Assembly (NCBI GenBank): GCA_037074705.1
Contig: CM073593.1
Location: 14,575,001 to 14,639,000, forward strand
DNA length: 64,000 nucleotides
Direction of reading: 5' to 3'
Source: Zhengitettix transpicula
Lineage: Eukaryota > Arthropoda > Insecta > Orthoptera > Tetrigidae
A model generated the notes under the pieces. That model did not search any database. It was given only the letters and a program-made list of their open reading frames with translations, and was not told the origin of the DNA. Below, piece after piece: positions 33,807 to 46,364 of the stretch. Both the position numbers and the translations under genes were made by a program. Position 1 is the stretch's first letter; every line of letters starts with the position of its first letter.

Positions 33807-35870
33807 ATACGACTAAGTACATTGTATTAACGTTAATGGAATATATATTCATGATTATCACATTCGCACCCAAACTCTGATCGGGCTCTTGAATTTTACC
33901 GCTATAGACTTTTCGTTATCGCTAAAAGTTTCTTGTTAAGTTCAGCAATAAAACTCGGAAAGTCACTAATTTCAGCTTTCAAATTACGCAAGTTAGAGAA
34001 ACCATAATCGATTGAGAACTGCATACTCCCAATATTAAATAATGATTCCAATTACGGTCTTAAATAACTGGGAAATCTTGTTAAATTTATTTTAACTTCA
34101 TTATTACGCTTTGCGATTTAGTTCACTTGATATTTTTCATTGCAATATATGACGTAAATGAAAGAATAGTGTATTTGGTAGTCATTGGTTGGCTGGCTAG
34201 TAGTGATTACATAGGCAAAAACTCAAAAACCTGGTACCTTTCTCTGCAATTATATGGACAGTCAGACTTGTTGAAAAGATCTTCTACATCATATGCTGTG
34301 TTATTTAACGTATTTTTCAACCAGTGAATTCGCTCGCTCGTCCATTGAAATGGTAGCGACGCTGCAGCTATTGTCTCGATCATAACGAACGTTGACAATG
34401 ATGGCGTCAAAACGGGAAAATGGCTGAAACTTGAAAAACAAAGAATCAGCTATTTAGCATACAGCGGTTTTCAGTTCTCGTATACCTCTTCTTGACCTGG
34501 CACGATATCTACTATGTGCAGCTCCAGAGGCCACCCTCCCAAGTAATTTAATTCTCTCACATATTAGCCTGTTGAGGGAGTAGAAAGAGGGCGGGGGTCA
34601 TTCAGAAATAATCCAGACTCATTATTCCCTGTTTCGTTCGTCTCTCATAATGACCATTTCTCGTGATCCAATAAAATTTAATTTAGAAAGGAGGAACTGA
34701 AAGCCATGAGAAAGGGGATTATTCTGCACTAGTAGGTACATGCGCAGACTTTAGAGCCAATGCGTCCCTTGCTAAATATAACTATTTTGCCAAGTTATAG
34801 AAATTAAACTCAGCACACCTAGAAGTGCCTACAACTTCAGTCTGGCTTAACGGTTATTATTATTGCATTTACTGTAGTTATAAGAAGATTAGAATTACTG
34901 TTCGCGGAATATTCTGTCAAATATACATAAATAACTGGAGTTTACCTCGTATTTTATGTAATATGAACCGAAATGGTTAATAAACAGTCGTTGTAAATTA
35001 ATTAATAACTGCCCTTCGTTATTTGCCTTAGACCAGTAAAGTATTTTAATCTCACAGCCTTCGTCACATTACGTTGTTTGCATCAATCATTAACGGTAAT
35101 TATTAACCACACATAATAACATTATGCTTTCATTGTATAGAGGCTGAGATTTTGGTGATATATCATATTTTCTGTTCTTCGACTATCAAAAGCATTTTGA
35201 AAACGATGTACAAATATTTTTATAGGATTTATACATATATATCGTAAAACGTGAATGAATTTTACATTCAGCAACACGGAATCTGCTCTATGTTCCTTTA
35301 GAAGACTCTAGAAACGCGGTTGATTATTATTTTATATCCGTTTGTTGTAAAATGAATATAAGAAAAACAACGGTTTGAAGTCATATAAAATTATTGTTTT
35401 CGACAGATGAAATCATTTTCAACATCTTAATAACCACCACACAAATATATGCAAACAAATTATAATTTTCACAATTTCTGTGTTAAATCACGAGTAGAAT
35501 AATTTACTGATCACTAGATTTATAAAGAGTTAGGTGTAACTTACAATTATGAAGTGATCTAGAATTAACTACGATTTCAGTTTGAAATTTTTCATACACG
35601 TTTTCCTAAATTTCAAAATATATTCCATCATAAAACCAATATGTTCTATTCGACGATAAACCCCTATAAGGCGAAACCACATAAACATTAACCATGAAAC
35701 GTTTACGTAACTCTCCTGCACATTAAAATTTACGTACATCCAGCATTTAATGACTATCAAGACTGATATAGAATAAAATGTATTCATGTTGTGACGTATT
35801 TTCTGAGAAGAGGACGGTCGTATTTGTTTTGTATCGCGGGACTGCATACGTGGATGTAGATTTACGTTAA
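33807..35870. other. Non-coding DNA
   Basis: Mostly AT-rich, with moderately GC-rich patches at 34480-34660 and near 35820. Frames of 66-92 codons on both strands lack support. No repeats recognised. Confidence 0.45.
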
Positions 35871-35879
35871 ATATGCAAC

Positions 35880-36350
35880 TCTATAAGCTTTAAACCTCAA
35901 TAAGTATTTTTCTTTTTCGGGGGAGGTGGGGTTAGGGACAGGTATATTTCGTGATCCAGGCCAGGGGTTTAACCATCTGCATTCACCAACTACACGTTGA
36001 CCGGGCAGACAACTTCTGCGGAGGTAAGATCCAATTAACTGAGGGAGAATCTGGCTTCTCCAGAGAACTCCCCCGCAGTAGGTTTTATCTGCGGTCGTAG
36101 TGCTTACGGATCCTTGATGGGCGCCGTAACGTCCCTGGTGGCGTACAAATACTCGGCAACAGGACGCGATACTGCCGTGTCGTGACGAATACGGCCCCCG
36201 AACCCTCACGCCATTTTCCCACAAGCCTAAGGGCCCTTCCTAACGTCCTTCCCACTCAGAACACACCTCATGAATTGTCCACCACAAAGGGGATTCAAGT
36301 AACGGTCTCTTAAACTCGTAAGTCGCGACCTGGGCCGCAATTGAACTCAG
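35880..36350 (-). repeat. GC-rich block, possible unclassified mobile element fragment
   Basis: Abrupt switch to GC-rich sequence that is unlike the island type elsewhere. It has few TAAT cores and a 120-codon minus-strand frame (35862-36224) rich in R, G, S and P. No second copy was found in the window, and no terminal repeats or target duplication. A weak B-box-like GAGTTCAATTGC lies near the right edge (minus). It could be a repeat fragment, a retrocopy or a regulatory island. Confidence 0.25.
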
Positions 36351-37099
36351 TATTAAACGTGAAGCCTTCTATCTAAGGAAGAAGGCATAATTTCAATTAA
36401 ATGAACCGTTTCTTGATATGTGCTAAAAGCGGTGCAGCTTGAATTATGAAATTATGGAATATTGTTTTCTCTTAATATAAATATTAAACATATTTAATTA
36501 CTGGCACAAGCAAGAAATTTTTCGGTACAATAAACTATCCTAGCAATAATTCGAGGTATTAAACGTGTCTGAAATAATATAATAGTGGCAAATCGCTTTC
36601 AATATTTTTGTGAATAACCAACACCAGCTTCTTCGCATTGTAGCACTTACAATATTTGTAAATATGTTTCACTCTTATGAGGAAATTGTATATCATTAAT
36701 GTTATTATAAAGCTTCAACTAAAATATTTCTAATAGTTTGAAACTGATCTTTGAACTGGTTTATAAATGCCACTTCAAATTTATTTCAGTGCACTGAACA
36801 CGGGAAAGAGCAAATTCATAATTTAAAACGGTCACGAAGTTTTGGACATATAAGAAAGTATAATACTTAAATCGTGAATTTTCAGTAAAACTATCAACAG
36901 GAAAATATTGATGCGTTTTATATTTAAAATATAGTGTCTTAGACTATTTCCGTATAGGATGACAATAATTTTAGTTGATTTTATATTATGATAAACTGAT
37001 TATTTATTATTTACGTTATTTATTGTGAAAATCATTCGTTTATTTGACTGTATTACATTCAGCTTACGAATCCGGAATAGTACTTAACGAAAATTTTTC
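36351..37099. other. AT-rich non-coding DNA
   Basis: No feature recognised. Confidence 0.5.
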
Positions 37100-37526
37100 T
37101 AATAAGTAAAAAGACTGTTTGTGTGTGCGTTTATATGTATGTATGTAAGTTCCGCATACAAATCTACACCCGTGGAGAAAATTTGACTAAATTTCGTACA
37201 CGTGTGTCTTTTGAAACGGAAACAAACACTGTAAGGGTATGACACAAATGCCACCCTCAGGGACTGGAGCGAAAATTTTCAAACATGTTAAAACGGCCTA
37301 TAATTACGTCGGATAAAAATATTTTTCAGGATCAATGTGATTGACAATGTTTCTCCAAATGTTCTTGGCTATAATTTTAACCCATTTCGGCATGGTAGGG
37401 GAGCACCCTCAAGGGTTGGGGAGGAGTAGCATTACAAAAACTAACACGAAAACAGCCGAGATTAGAGGCAAATTCGTCGTTATGGATGTCACTGAGTTTA
37501 ATTATCACTCTCCAGGCTACGGCTAG
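37100..37526 (-). mobile_element. Helitron-like dispersed repeat family B, copy B1
   Basis: Aligns to the reverse complement of 40496-41150 and 53918-54262. Shared landmarks: TACACCCGTGGAGAAAATTTGA, GTACACGTGT, GGAAACAAACACTGT, the CCCTCAGGGAC segment, TTTTCAAACAT, TTTCTCCA and a terminus ending GGCTAG followed by T. Termination in CTAG next to T, after a GC-rich potential hairpin, resembles Helitron 3' ends (CTRR). No TC-type 5' end was verified. A 61-codon frame here and one in B3 translate the same repeat (shared VMDV-E-NY motif), so the frame reflects the repeat and is not a host gene. Confidence 0.65.
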
Positions 37527-38584
37527 TTATATATATAGGGAATGATGATATAAAACCACTGGCATACAGTGGTTCTGTACGTAGAAAAGCACTGCTTAAT
37601 AACCAGATTGATGAGTTACAAAACAGCTATGCATTACGAAATAATAAGACTTTATATAAAACTAACTTAATATTGTTTCGAATAACTGTTTTCCTTTCAA
37701 TACAATAGATATTTCTTCGTGTAGCGTTTTAAGATTCGATCTCTTTTCCTGCTGAATATGGAACATTCTCATAAATTATTCTAATTTGTTACTCAAATGA
37801 AAATACCTTTGACAACGTCCGTTCGATAAATTTCTGTCATTTCCATTTCCCTTTGTCGCTTTTTTTGTGCATCTCTCGGTATTTTAAATTGGCTGTAGAG
37901 GCGTGTGTTGGGAAGGAGGGGGGATGAACTTATTGACTGCTGCCCCCCCTTCCTAAACCTCCCCCGCACTTCTGCTCGCACCACTTCTTCCCAAGCAAAA
38001 ATCCCTACAGACCAGGGGTGCCTAAAGTTATGGGGTGGCAATACACATATACTTTACGCAGGAGTTATATCACTTAACCTGACTTTGCAGCTGCAGTCCG
38101 GATTTGGGATTTGCGCAGGGCTCAAGCAGCAGCTGCATCTTTCGTACCCACAGGAATTCACCGTGTCCTGTTCTCCGATCATGATCTAGCTCGGCGGTTC
38201 TCGTATTCAACTTTTTTCATGAACTTACAATGTACAACAAAAAAATAATAGAAGTACCAATACACCAAATTACCAGAGAATCGAATCGTCATGAATTATA
38301 ATGCATTATGACATAGCAGCAAGTTAAGTAATCCGAAATAATTGATTACTTACTGGCTAGGGGTAAGTTAGAAATCGGTGAAAACCCTAGAAATTAACGT
38401 GAAATTGTCAAGTGATTTTAAAATAAAAGTATTGCATAATTTAAATTCTGGTGTATTCAGGAATAACATTATATTAAAATCTTTTTCAAGAGACAATTTC
38501 TTAATATAAAGATTAAATTAAAATATCGAACTATATTTTGGTGAAATAACTTCAACTTTTTATATGTTCATGGAAAAATTATAG
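37527..38584. other. Non-coding DNA with a GC-moderate patch
   Basis: 37890-38180 is somewhat GC-rich (CCCCCC runs) with frames on both strands but no domains. The remainder is AT-rich. Confidence 0.45.
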
Positions 38585-39175
38585 ATTACATCACATTTTC
38601 TACAATTAAGTAAAAACTAACACTGGGTCTTCGCAATATCTAATTTGTTCGAAAGTTTCAACCAAGTTTTAAAACTAGAATAAATACTAAAGCCGAAAGT
38701 GAGCAAAATATAATTTAGAAAATAAAATAATATATGCGTTAAAAATGAAAATAAAGACGCCAAAGATACTAGACATCAAATATTAAAAAGAATAATTTAC
38801 GTCTGCTTTGAAAAATGATAAGAATAAGATAGCCCAAACAAAGACAAATGAAGTGATGATATGAATACAACACAACGTTTCTGAAAGCCTTGTTCCTTTC
38901 TTCAGGTGCTAAGAAAACTAAAAAATCAGAAGAACCTAATTATTATTAATTTTCGAACTAGTCGTAAGTTTTTCATTTTAATATTTGAGGTCTAGCTGTA
39001 CCATTAGCGACTTAACGCACATTTTATGTATTTTATAAATTATATTTTGTTAACTTTCGACTTTAATATTTAATCCAATTTTAAAACTTGGTTGAAACTT
39101 TCGAACAAATTAGTTATTGCGAGGTTCCAGTATGATTTTTTTACTTAATTGTAGTTGATGATGTGCTAGCTCATT
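38585..39175. mobile_element. Large palindrome with a hammerhead-like core in the spacer
   Basis: Arms of about 240 bp. CAATATCTAATTTGTTCGAA, AGTTTCAACCAAGTTTTAAAA and GCAAAATATAATTTA in the left arm recur inverted in the right arm (38993-39175). The unpaired centre, about 38836-38934, contains on the minus strand CTGAAGA, a stem GAAAG/CTTTC and GAAACGTTGTGT: a complete hammerhead core (positions 3-9 and 12-14). Loop placement of a ribozyme-like motif between long inverted arms parallels the elements at 13.9 and 16.6 kb. No coding capacity. Possibly a Penelope-like or retrozyme-like inverted pair; the class is inferred. Confidence 0.65.
38872..38906 (-). ncRNA. Hammerhead-ribozyme-like core H6
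   Basis: CTGAAGA (38899-38905), stem II about 5 bp, GAAA ending at 38878. The following CGTTGTGT and the loop string ACAAGG are shared with the cores at 49851 and 61310, showing common descent. Stems I and III and the cleavage triplet were not verified, so activity is unknown. Confidence 0.45.
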
Positions 39176-39469
39176 TACAACATTTCAATAATAATTTTAA
39201 CTAAATTATAGATTACTTTGAAAAAGTGAAGTAATAGTAAATGTTAGTTCTATTTCCTGTTTTTAATTTCAGTTAAAAAGAAGTATTAAGAGACTTTTAT
39301 ATTATGACCCAAAACATTAAAATAAGTTTGAGTTTAATGTCATCGTGTATGCGGTTACGGTTAAAATAAGTTTTTTTTTACCTTTTACTCCAATTAAATA
39401 TAGATCAGAATTCACCATTTCAGAAGTACTTTGTTCCGTCTCATTGCCTCAAAATGTTTTCCAATTAAT
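39176..39469. other. AT-rich non-coding DNA
   Basis: No feature recognised. Confidence 0.5.
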
Positions 39470-40060
39470 AAACTCGTTTTTTCCTTACGTGGGCGGTGCG
39501 GCGTGAAATATGCGGATTATAATACACTTTAAGAGAGTTTATGGTTATTAACGTATCCCGGCATAGAAATGCCATTACTCACAGTTTATGGTAGGCAATT
39601 AAAGTTTTAAGATTTCCCCGTGGACGTCACCTACTTTTCGCCTCCCTCTTCATCTTTATTCTCTCCCTCACATTTTCCCTCTTCTATCAGGACCGCGATC
39701 ATGAAGCAACCGTTTAACTTTACCTCGCAGTTTTTCAGAAAGTTTTCTCAGACACGCTTGAAATCCCACATTTTATTACAGTAAATTAAGAATGCGAAGT
39801 ATAATACGAAGATGTACGGCCCTGTTATCTTGTCGAAATTTATTACCGCGGTCCGTGACTTGACCTCATCGCTGATATTGTCCCTTAACGAATGGTGGCT
39901 TCCTACCCCGAGGAGACTGTTATTTAGTGGCCTAATCCTTATTATTGGTAACTGGCCTGGGTGGCTGCAGTAATAAAGATGGCATTATCGTATCACCAGC
40001 GATGTTACAGACTAAAATACAGACCACTACCGTGTCTCTAAATTTTATACTTACGCGCCA
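39470..40060. promoter_or_regulatory. GC-moderate island 13
   Basis: CpG sites and mixed motifs between 39480 and 39990, including GGCGGTGCGGCG, GTGGACGTCACC and a C/T-rich tract at 39640-39690. No supported coding frame. Candidate regulatory element by composition. Confidence 0.25.
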
Positions 40061-40495
40061 TTTCTCGCCACTATAGTATTATAGCTACTCACATTTATAG
40101 TAAATAACAGTGCTTTTATAGTGGAACTCGTGAATGTTTTCATCACCTCAAGTCTAAATTACTGGTATCAAAAACATGAGCAAAATTTCATAATAAATAA
40201 TTATAAACTGAAAAAATTAACTCTTCATTAATATAATAAATGTACCAGTTTCGTTTTGACGCCAATAAAACATTAATTTTATATATTAAATATGATTAAT
40301 AACAATCTTTTTAAAATGTAATTACAAGTTATCTACCATTGTATAAATGTAATATAATAATTACTGCCACAATAATTAAGAAAAATATACAAGCATGTTA
40401 TACAGGACAGAAAAAAGGAACGTTAAAATCTTGAATTAATTTTAAACACCCTATTGAGAAGCATTTTATTTTAACTAAGCACGTTTATTTAATAA
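40061..40495. other. AT-rich non-coding DNA
   Basis: No feature recognised. Confidence 0.5.
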
Positions 40496-41150
40496 CTAGC
40501 TGGGTGCCCGAGTCGTTATAATTAATCTCTGCGACGTCCACAATCACGGATTTGATTCCAATCTGGGTTGTTCTTGAGTTATTTTTATATAACATCCCTC
40601 CACCACTATCCCTAAAGGTTCTCCCCTCTCATTCCGAATGGGGCTAAAATTATACACAAAACTATGTGGAGAAACGCTATCTCATTGACCACGAAAAATA
40701 TTTTTCTACGAAAACATCTCCCTTCTTAATATGTTTGAAAATTTCTCCTCTAGTCCAACCCCGTCCCTGAGGGTTAAATGGAAGGTTTAATGTCTCAGCG
40801 AAATCCATAATCCCGGATTCGATTCCAATCTCTGTTTTTTCGCGTTATTTTTGTGTAACGCCTACGGGTGGTCCCCTTCAATACAGATATGGGTAGAAAT
40901 TATACACATGCAACCCAGGAGGAACTTTATCAATCTCTGTGACCCCGTAAAATATTTATTCGACGCAAATATTGACCATTTTAGGATGTTTGAAAAATTC
41001 CAATGACAAGGGGTGGTAACGTGTCTTACCCACACAGTGTTTGTTTCCGGTTACACGTGTACAAAATTGGGTCAAATTTTCTCCACGGGTGTATATTTAT
41101 GCCGAACATACACACAAACATATAAACACTCTATTTTACTTATTAGATCA
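40496..41150 (+). mobile_element. Family B repeat, dimeric copy B2
   Basis: Begins CTAGCTGGGTGCCCG, the reverse complement of a CTAG-ending terminus. It then contains two successive units of about 300 bp: each has a GATTTGATTCCAATCTGGG-type segment (near 40552 and 40818), a TTTTTRTRTAAC segment, a TATACACA segment and a CCCT-rich segment. The second unit ends with ACACGTGTACAAAATTGGG and CTCCACGGGTGTATATTTATG, matching the start of B1. The dimer suggests tandem insertion or recombination between two elements. Non-coding. Confidence 0.65.
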
Positions 41151-43729
41151 TAAGATCATGTACGTGTTAAAATATTGCATGAGAAAATCAGTTATTATTC
41201 AAGGTTAATGTGTAATATGCTTCACATGAAATCTGAAACCAGACAATTAATTAAAATATTGACACTCAAAATAAAATAATATGGTATTTTTAAAAATAAA
41301 ATAAATTTTATAACATGAAAATAATATTTTTTCATAGTAAAACTGACTGTTTATTGGAATATTATAAAATATAAAAACAACCTCTTACAGCCCTTACGTA
41401 AATGATATGTTGAAAACGTATTTTAAATGTTATCTATCTATTATTTTTCTTTTTCTTTATACTGAAGGATTGTTTCTGATTTTATACATATATTTGTAGT
41501 GGCACGTTGTTCAACCACATATGAAATCAAGATAACCCCCTTACACACGTTGTAATGATTCACAGTAATTACTGTCACAACTGAAATTGCTTCATTTTCC
41601 GTGTAATAAAATTCAACGTAAACTAATTTTACATAATGTTTCAAAAATAAGCCAATCTTTTTAACAAATAATAAACAAATGAGATGAGGGTAAAATAACA
41701 AACATTTCTAGTCCAGTATGTATGAGAGGGAGGAACAGGCAAAATATCACAAAGCTTTGTTTACTTGCTCGTATTGTTTAATTAAATGTGAAATTGAAAG
41801 GAGGATATGAAATGCCATACATTCATTAATTTTAAATGTGATATTAATAATTCTTTATCGTTGCACAAAATGTTTGTGATTTTTTAACTTAAATATTTGT
41901 AATTATTTGCTTAATCCAGAGAATTTAATAATATATTTTATACATCGATGAGTTTAAAATTAAATGTTCTTAACTTAAGATATTTATAAGGATACAGCAC
42001 TTAAGTTAACTTGAAATTTTAGCTGAATTACAAATTTATTTCACGCTTGTAAGTCGCAGATTGGTTCTCATGGAAATAATACTAAGTAATTTATGTATAC
42101 GCGAGTCCATAAAACTTTAAGTATATAATAAACTTAATTGTGTATTATTTTCCGACAATACAATAATTGATTTTGCTGTGAGCAGATATTTGCGTAAATT
42201 TGTGTTGTGTGTATTTAAAACGAATAAATTAATTTGAGAGATATCGGAATTAGCGTGTGCGGGAACTATTAAATATGTAAGAATTGGTTAATATTTAGGA
42301 TCTAATATTGTACGCATTTGGAATTGAAAGTTAATATACCATCACTTGTTAAAAATTGAATTTGATTGACTGTTGTCAGTTGTTCCCATAAATAACCTTT
42401 ATTGTACCTCGACACCTAAAATCATATGATTTGTTGACGCAACCGCAGTATGTTATACTGATATATCATTAAATAAATCTGGGAAAGTAACTTTTTTCAT
42501 AAACTTTTATTTTATATTTACATATAAGACCATGATTTACCCGCTTTCAAATTCATAATTTGTATACAATGTCTTTTTAAATATGGTTAGCATTTATTAT
42601 ATCTGATAAATTCATTAATTATAAATAAGAGAAAAAATTATCATGTTTCTCTTTCTTCTCACTGACTGCCGTGAGTATAATTTTTTTACTAACCCAACAT
42701 TGAGCATGATTGTTTGATTTTTTGCCACTGACACTTAAATAAACTTCAGATTGAAATTTACAGATACTTCGTGTTTTGTGCACGTGCAGGTTGGATAATC
42801 AGGTACCACCTTCGGCTGTTATGTAAATAGACACAGAAAAACTTTCGGTCCACGATTACGTATCAGTTAACGTCACGTCTCTGTCACCGATCGACAAATG
42901 TATTGGATACGAAAATTTCAAACAAAAAAAAATATTAGCAATATGTCGGCATTAATATATTGTCTATTAGCCCAAAAATGATTAACAATTATTCATCAAC
43001 AATTATGTAACTAAATATTTCAATTACCAAGGAAGTTAATTAATTATTTAGTTTTTAATACAAATGTAAAAAAATTCACATTATATATTCATATTGATTG
43101 CTAACATTAAATAACTCTATAATTTGTATATATCTGCCACAAAATTATATATTGCGCGTATACCTTAACAGAATGTTCTATTCATAATAGCGCACCAATG
43201 TCTTCTCGCCTAAGAAACTTTTCAACCCGATCGTAACGGTTCAATCACTGCTAATCAAACAATTTTTTTTATATTGTTTCGCCATACCCACTCTTTGTTT
43301 TACATCCAACTTCTTTATATTTAATACTAAATCAATTCCCAAAACCATCTTAACATTTCACCAGTTCAGCCAATTCAACAGTTTATTTATTGAAACAAAA
43401 CTATTCGCATCGTATACTAGTAAAAATGTTTAAAATATATTAGCAATAATGCTAACTTTGCGTACCACGTTCCTTGCTTAAATCTACGGCGCGATTTAAA
43501 AAGAACGAAATTTTTCTTAATACTTAAATAATTAAATAGTGACTATCATAATAACACGTCAGAATAGTTTGAAGTATCTTTGTTCTTATTACATTCGACG
43601 ATTGAGTATATATGTGTATCTCCCAGCAGGCGGCATGAGGATTAAGTTCAGAATATTTGAGGTTGTGAAATCTATTTCGAATAACATAAAGCAAATTCAT
43701 ATGCTGTCACTCTCGTTGTGACGTGTTGT
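41151..43729. other. Long AT-rich non-coding stretch
   Basis: About 2.6 kb with very high A+T. No gene or repeat pair recognised. The minus-strand frame at 41441-41701 is chance-like. Confidence 0.5.
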
Positions 43730-44120
43730 AGATGGGAGACTGCGTTTATTGTAATCGAATGCTAAGTAGCGTTTCACAGTATTGTTAATTGTGTGTGGAA
43801 TCCCACTTGAAGTGTGAAGCGGGCGTGCCTCCTCACCTAGGCGCATGCGAGATTAAACTTGTACAGCCCTGGCCGCCGCCACCCGCCCTGCACCTCCGCT
43901 ATTTGCATAAATAAAACAAGTGGAGGGAAGGCAGCAGTGAGGAAGTCTTCCATTTTGCCTGTGGGAAATAAAAACAGCACGGCACAGTCCTTCCTCGAGC
44001 GTCTTTCTGCCAGAAGGCAGCGAGCGCATTCCTAACACAGTCCCATGGTGGACGCCTGCTGCGCTCTGCGTTGTTACAACTTCCAATGCACAGTTGGAAT
44101 TGCCAGATAAATTGCATCAG
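43730..44120. promoter_or_regulatory. GC-rich island 14
   Basis: CpG- and GC-rich between 43800 and 44090, with GGCGCATGCG, GGCCGCCGCC and GCTGCGCTCTGCG segments. Two overlapping minus-strand frames (77 and 72 codons) have no domain content. Candidate regulatory element. Confidence 0.3.
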
Positions 44121-45529
44121 CCTCGGAACATATCTGTTTTCTCACTTCCAGTGTTGGCAGAAATTCTTAATTACAAGTACAAAAGGAGACAGATTTCCTA
44201 AATTCCATAATGTACTCATACTCCGTTTTCTAAATTCTGTAGTTCTTTCCTTTGAAATTCCTCTAAATGATTATTTTATTACTTTCATCTCTATATATCA
44301 GATATTAAAATATTTGACGTTCCTAATTTTTTCTGATTTACTTTATCCTATCACTGTTCACAGAAGCAAGTTCTTCGAAGGAAATGTCACCATACACTAA
44401 AACACGCATCAAAATGACGACGATACTTAGTAAAAGAATTTATCCACACTCAAACTACCAAACCTTAGATAAAAGGACAATTTTTACTTCATCTAGTGTT
44501 ATTTTAGCTATTGATTAGAAAATAAAAGAGAGTCCTGTTGATGTAAGTTCCTTTCAAATGACAGCCGATTTGATAGCTCGGAATATTTGGAATCAAAAAC
44601 AAATTGTAGTTTAGATCTTTGTGAGACGAGAACCACCAGACAGGACATGTAACTGGAAAAACTAATCCTCGGTAAGCAGACAGGTAAATTTTTCTTATAC
44701 ATCTTGGTCTACGTAACATTTAACATAATCGTTAAATGTGATTTATATTTGTAGCGTTGTAAAAAAAACGAAACTTATTTCTACCTAAATCCTAAATCAA
44801 TATTTTTAATTATTTTTCATATCTTTTAATCTATAATTAATGTAAATTCCCTCCAATGTTGCTTCTAAAATGTACTTTGAATCTCTTCCTTGCGCCGTCG
44901 AATCAAATTCGAGAAACTTTGTCACATATTGTTGTCAACGCAGCTGCAATAAGGTTTATTTGTCATTCATTATTGATGATGTGGCAACGTTTGCCTAATT
45001 CTCTACTCTCATTCCCTGACAGCCAGAACGTCTCTCATTTGATAACCATTATAGTACCTGTCTGTAGGCAGTTTTCTTCCGACAAAGCCCTTGCTAGATT
45101 AGTTGGCCTTTTCGTCGCTTCGAACGTGTACCATTAGATTGCGTCCTTTTAATTTCAAAATATTACAAATATTCACCACTCACCCCATGTTTTTTATACA
45201 ACTACCATATTTTTTATTCAGAATGATACTAAATATTATAGCTGCAATTGAAATGTAAATACGTGAAATAGGATAGCTATGTGGCTCATATGCTCAATTA
45301 AATGTAAAAATTGTATTTGTAGCTTGTTGAACAAGTATTAATCTTAAAACAATCTTATAAATCTATAATTACTATTACTGATCTGATAGAACCGACATTA
45401 AACATGTGAGTACAATGGCTAAATGATAAAACCTGACAATCCAGGTTATAATAATATTTAAAATGATTAGGAAATAATTAATTAATCACGCGTTACAGTA
45501 TAAACGAATATCCCTGTGCAATCGTGAAT
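44121..45529. other. AT-rich non-coding DNA
   Basis: Plus-strand frames at 44071-44400 (109 codons) and 44856-45137 (93 codons) are hydrophobic, F/L/I/S-rich and unrecognised. Neither has splice or start-site support, so they are not called as genes. Confidence 0.45.
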
Positions 45530-46095
45530 CTCAACGGATTCGTCGGCCAGCAGAACAATTGCTGTTTCTTACCGAAATTAGAGTTTTGGGGAAATAAAGA
45601 GGGCACACAAGAACTTCTGACAGGAAATTAAGGAGTTACACATAGAGCAAGAGCAAACTACCTACCATTAATGATGGCACCGCAGAATAGTTCCAAGAGA
45701 AAATTGGCGAGTCTGCGACATCTTTGTGGTCAGTTCTCGAGCCCGCGACCCGTGGCCAATTTAGCGCGGGAAATTGCGGGGGGAAATGGTGCGGTGTCGC
45801 TAGTGGGCCGTGCCAGACTCAGGGGTTGGGGGTTACAGGCCAAGATAAGCCGTTCGCTCCCCTAGGTGCAGTTAGCCTTCCTGATCACCTTACCTCGTAA
45901 AACACGCCAAAATCCTATCTTCCAGGGAGCACTTGTATGACGCGGACCTGGCCGAATTTGTCGCCATCTTCTTTAACGGCATGTCGTAATAGTAAACCAC
46001 GGGGATCTTTTATAGCTAGCAGCACGCCAGCTCTTAGCGCCAGATTATTTTACCCGTGAAAGCTGAAATAGGCCTCTCAGATGAGCAAATATGAA
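45530..46095. promoter_or_regulatory. GC-rich island 15 with E2F-type palindrome
   Basis: Block of CpG-rich sequence. TTTAGCGCGGGAAA at 45760-45773 closely matches the symmetric E2F site (TTTSGCGCSAAA) with one inserted base. A 64-codon frame (45671-45865) overlaps but has no recognisable domain. It could be an enhancer or a cryptic bidirectional promoter. Inferred. Confidence 0.35.
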
Positions 46096-46364
46096 CCAAT
46101 CGTAAACACTCCCAACTTGTGGATAAAAAAAAGTTAAATCTCCTTGAAGCTCAGTTTCTTTCATACGTTATTTGCAATCTAGGAAAACGGTTTATTAATC
46201 TAAATTTCAATTATTTACCTTAGAATGAAGTTTCTATTACATACATAAATAAATTTCAGAGGGGAGGATTTTATATTTCACCTGATATAACTATTAGGAA
46301 ACATTCCCATACACGACCTCACATCTTTCTTTATACTTATTCCACATAAATTATTTTCATTATT
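46096..46364. other. AT-rich non-coding DNA
   Basis: No feature recognised. Confidence 0.5.

Noticed and set aside
37341..37526. 61-codon frame as a gene
   Set aside because: It is part of repeat family B. The equivalent translation occurs at 53.9 kb.
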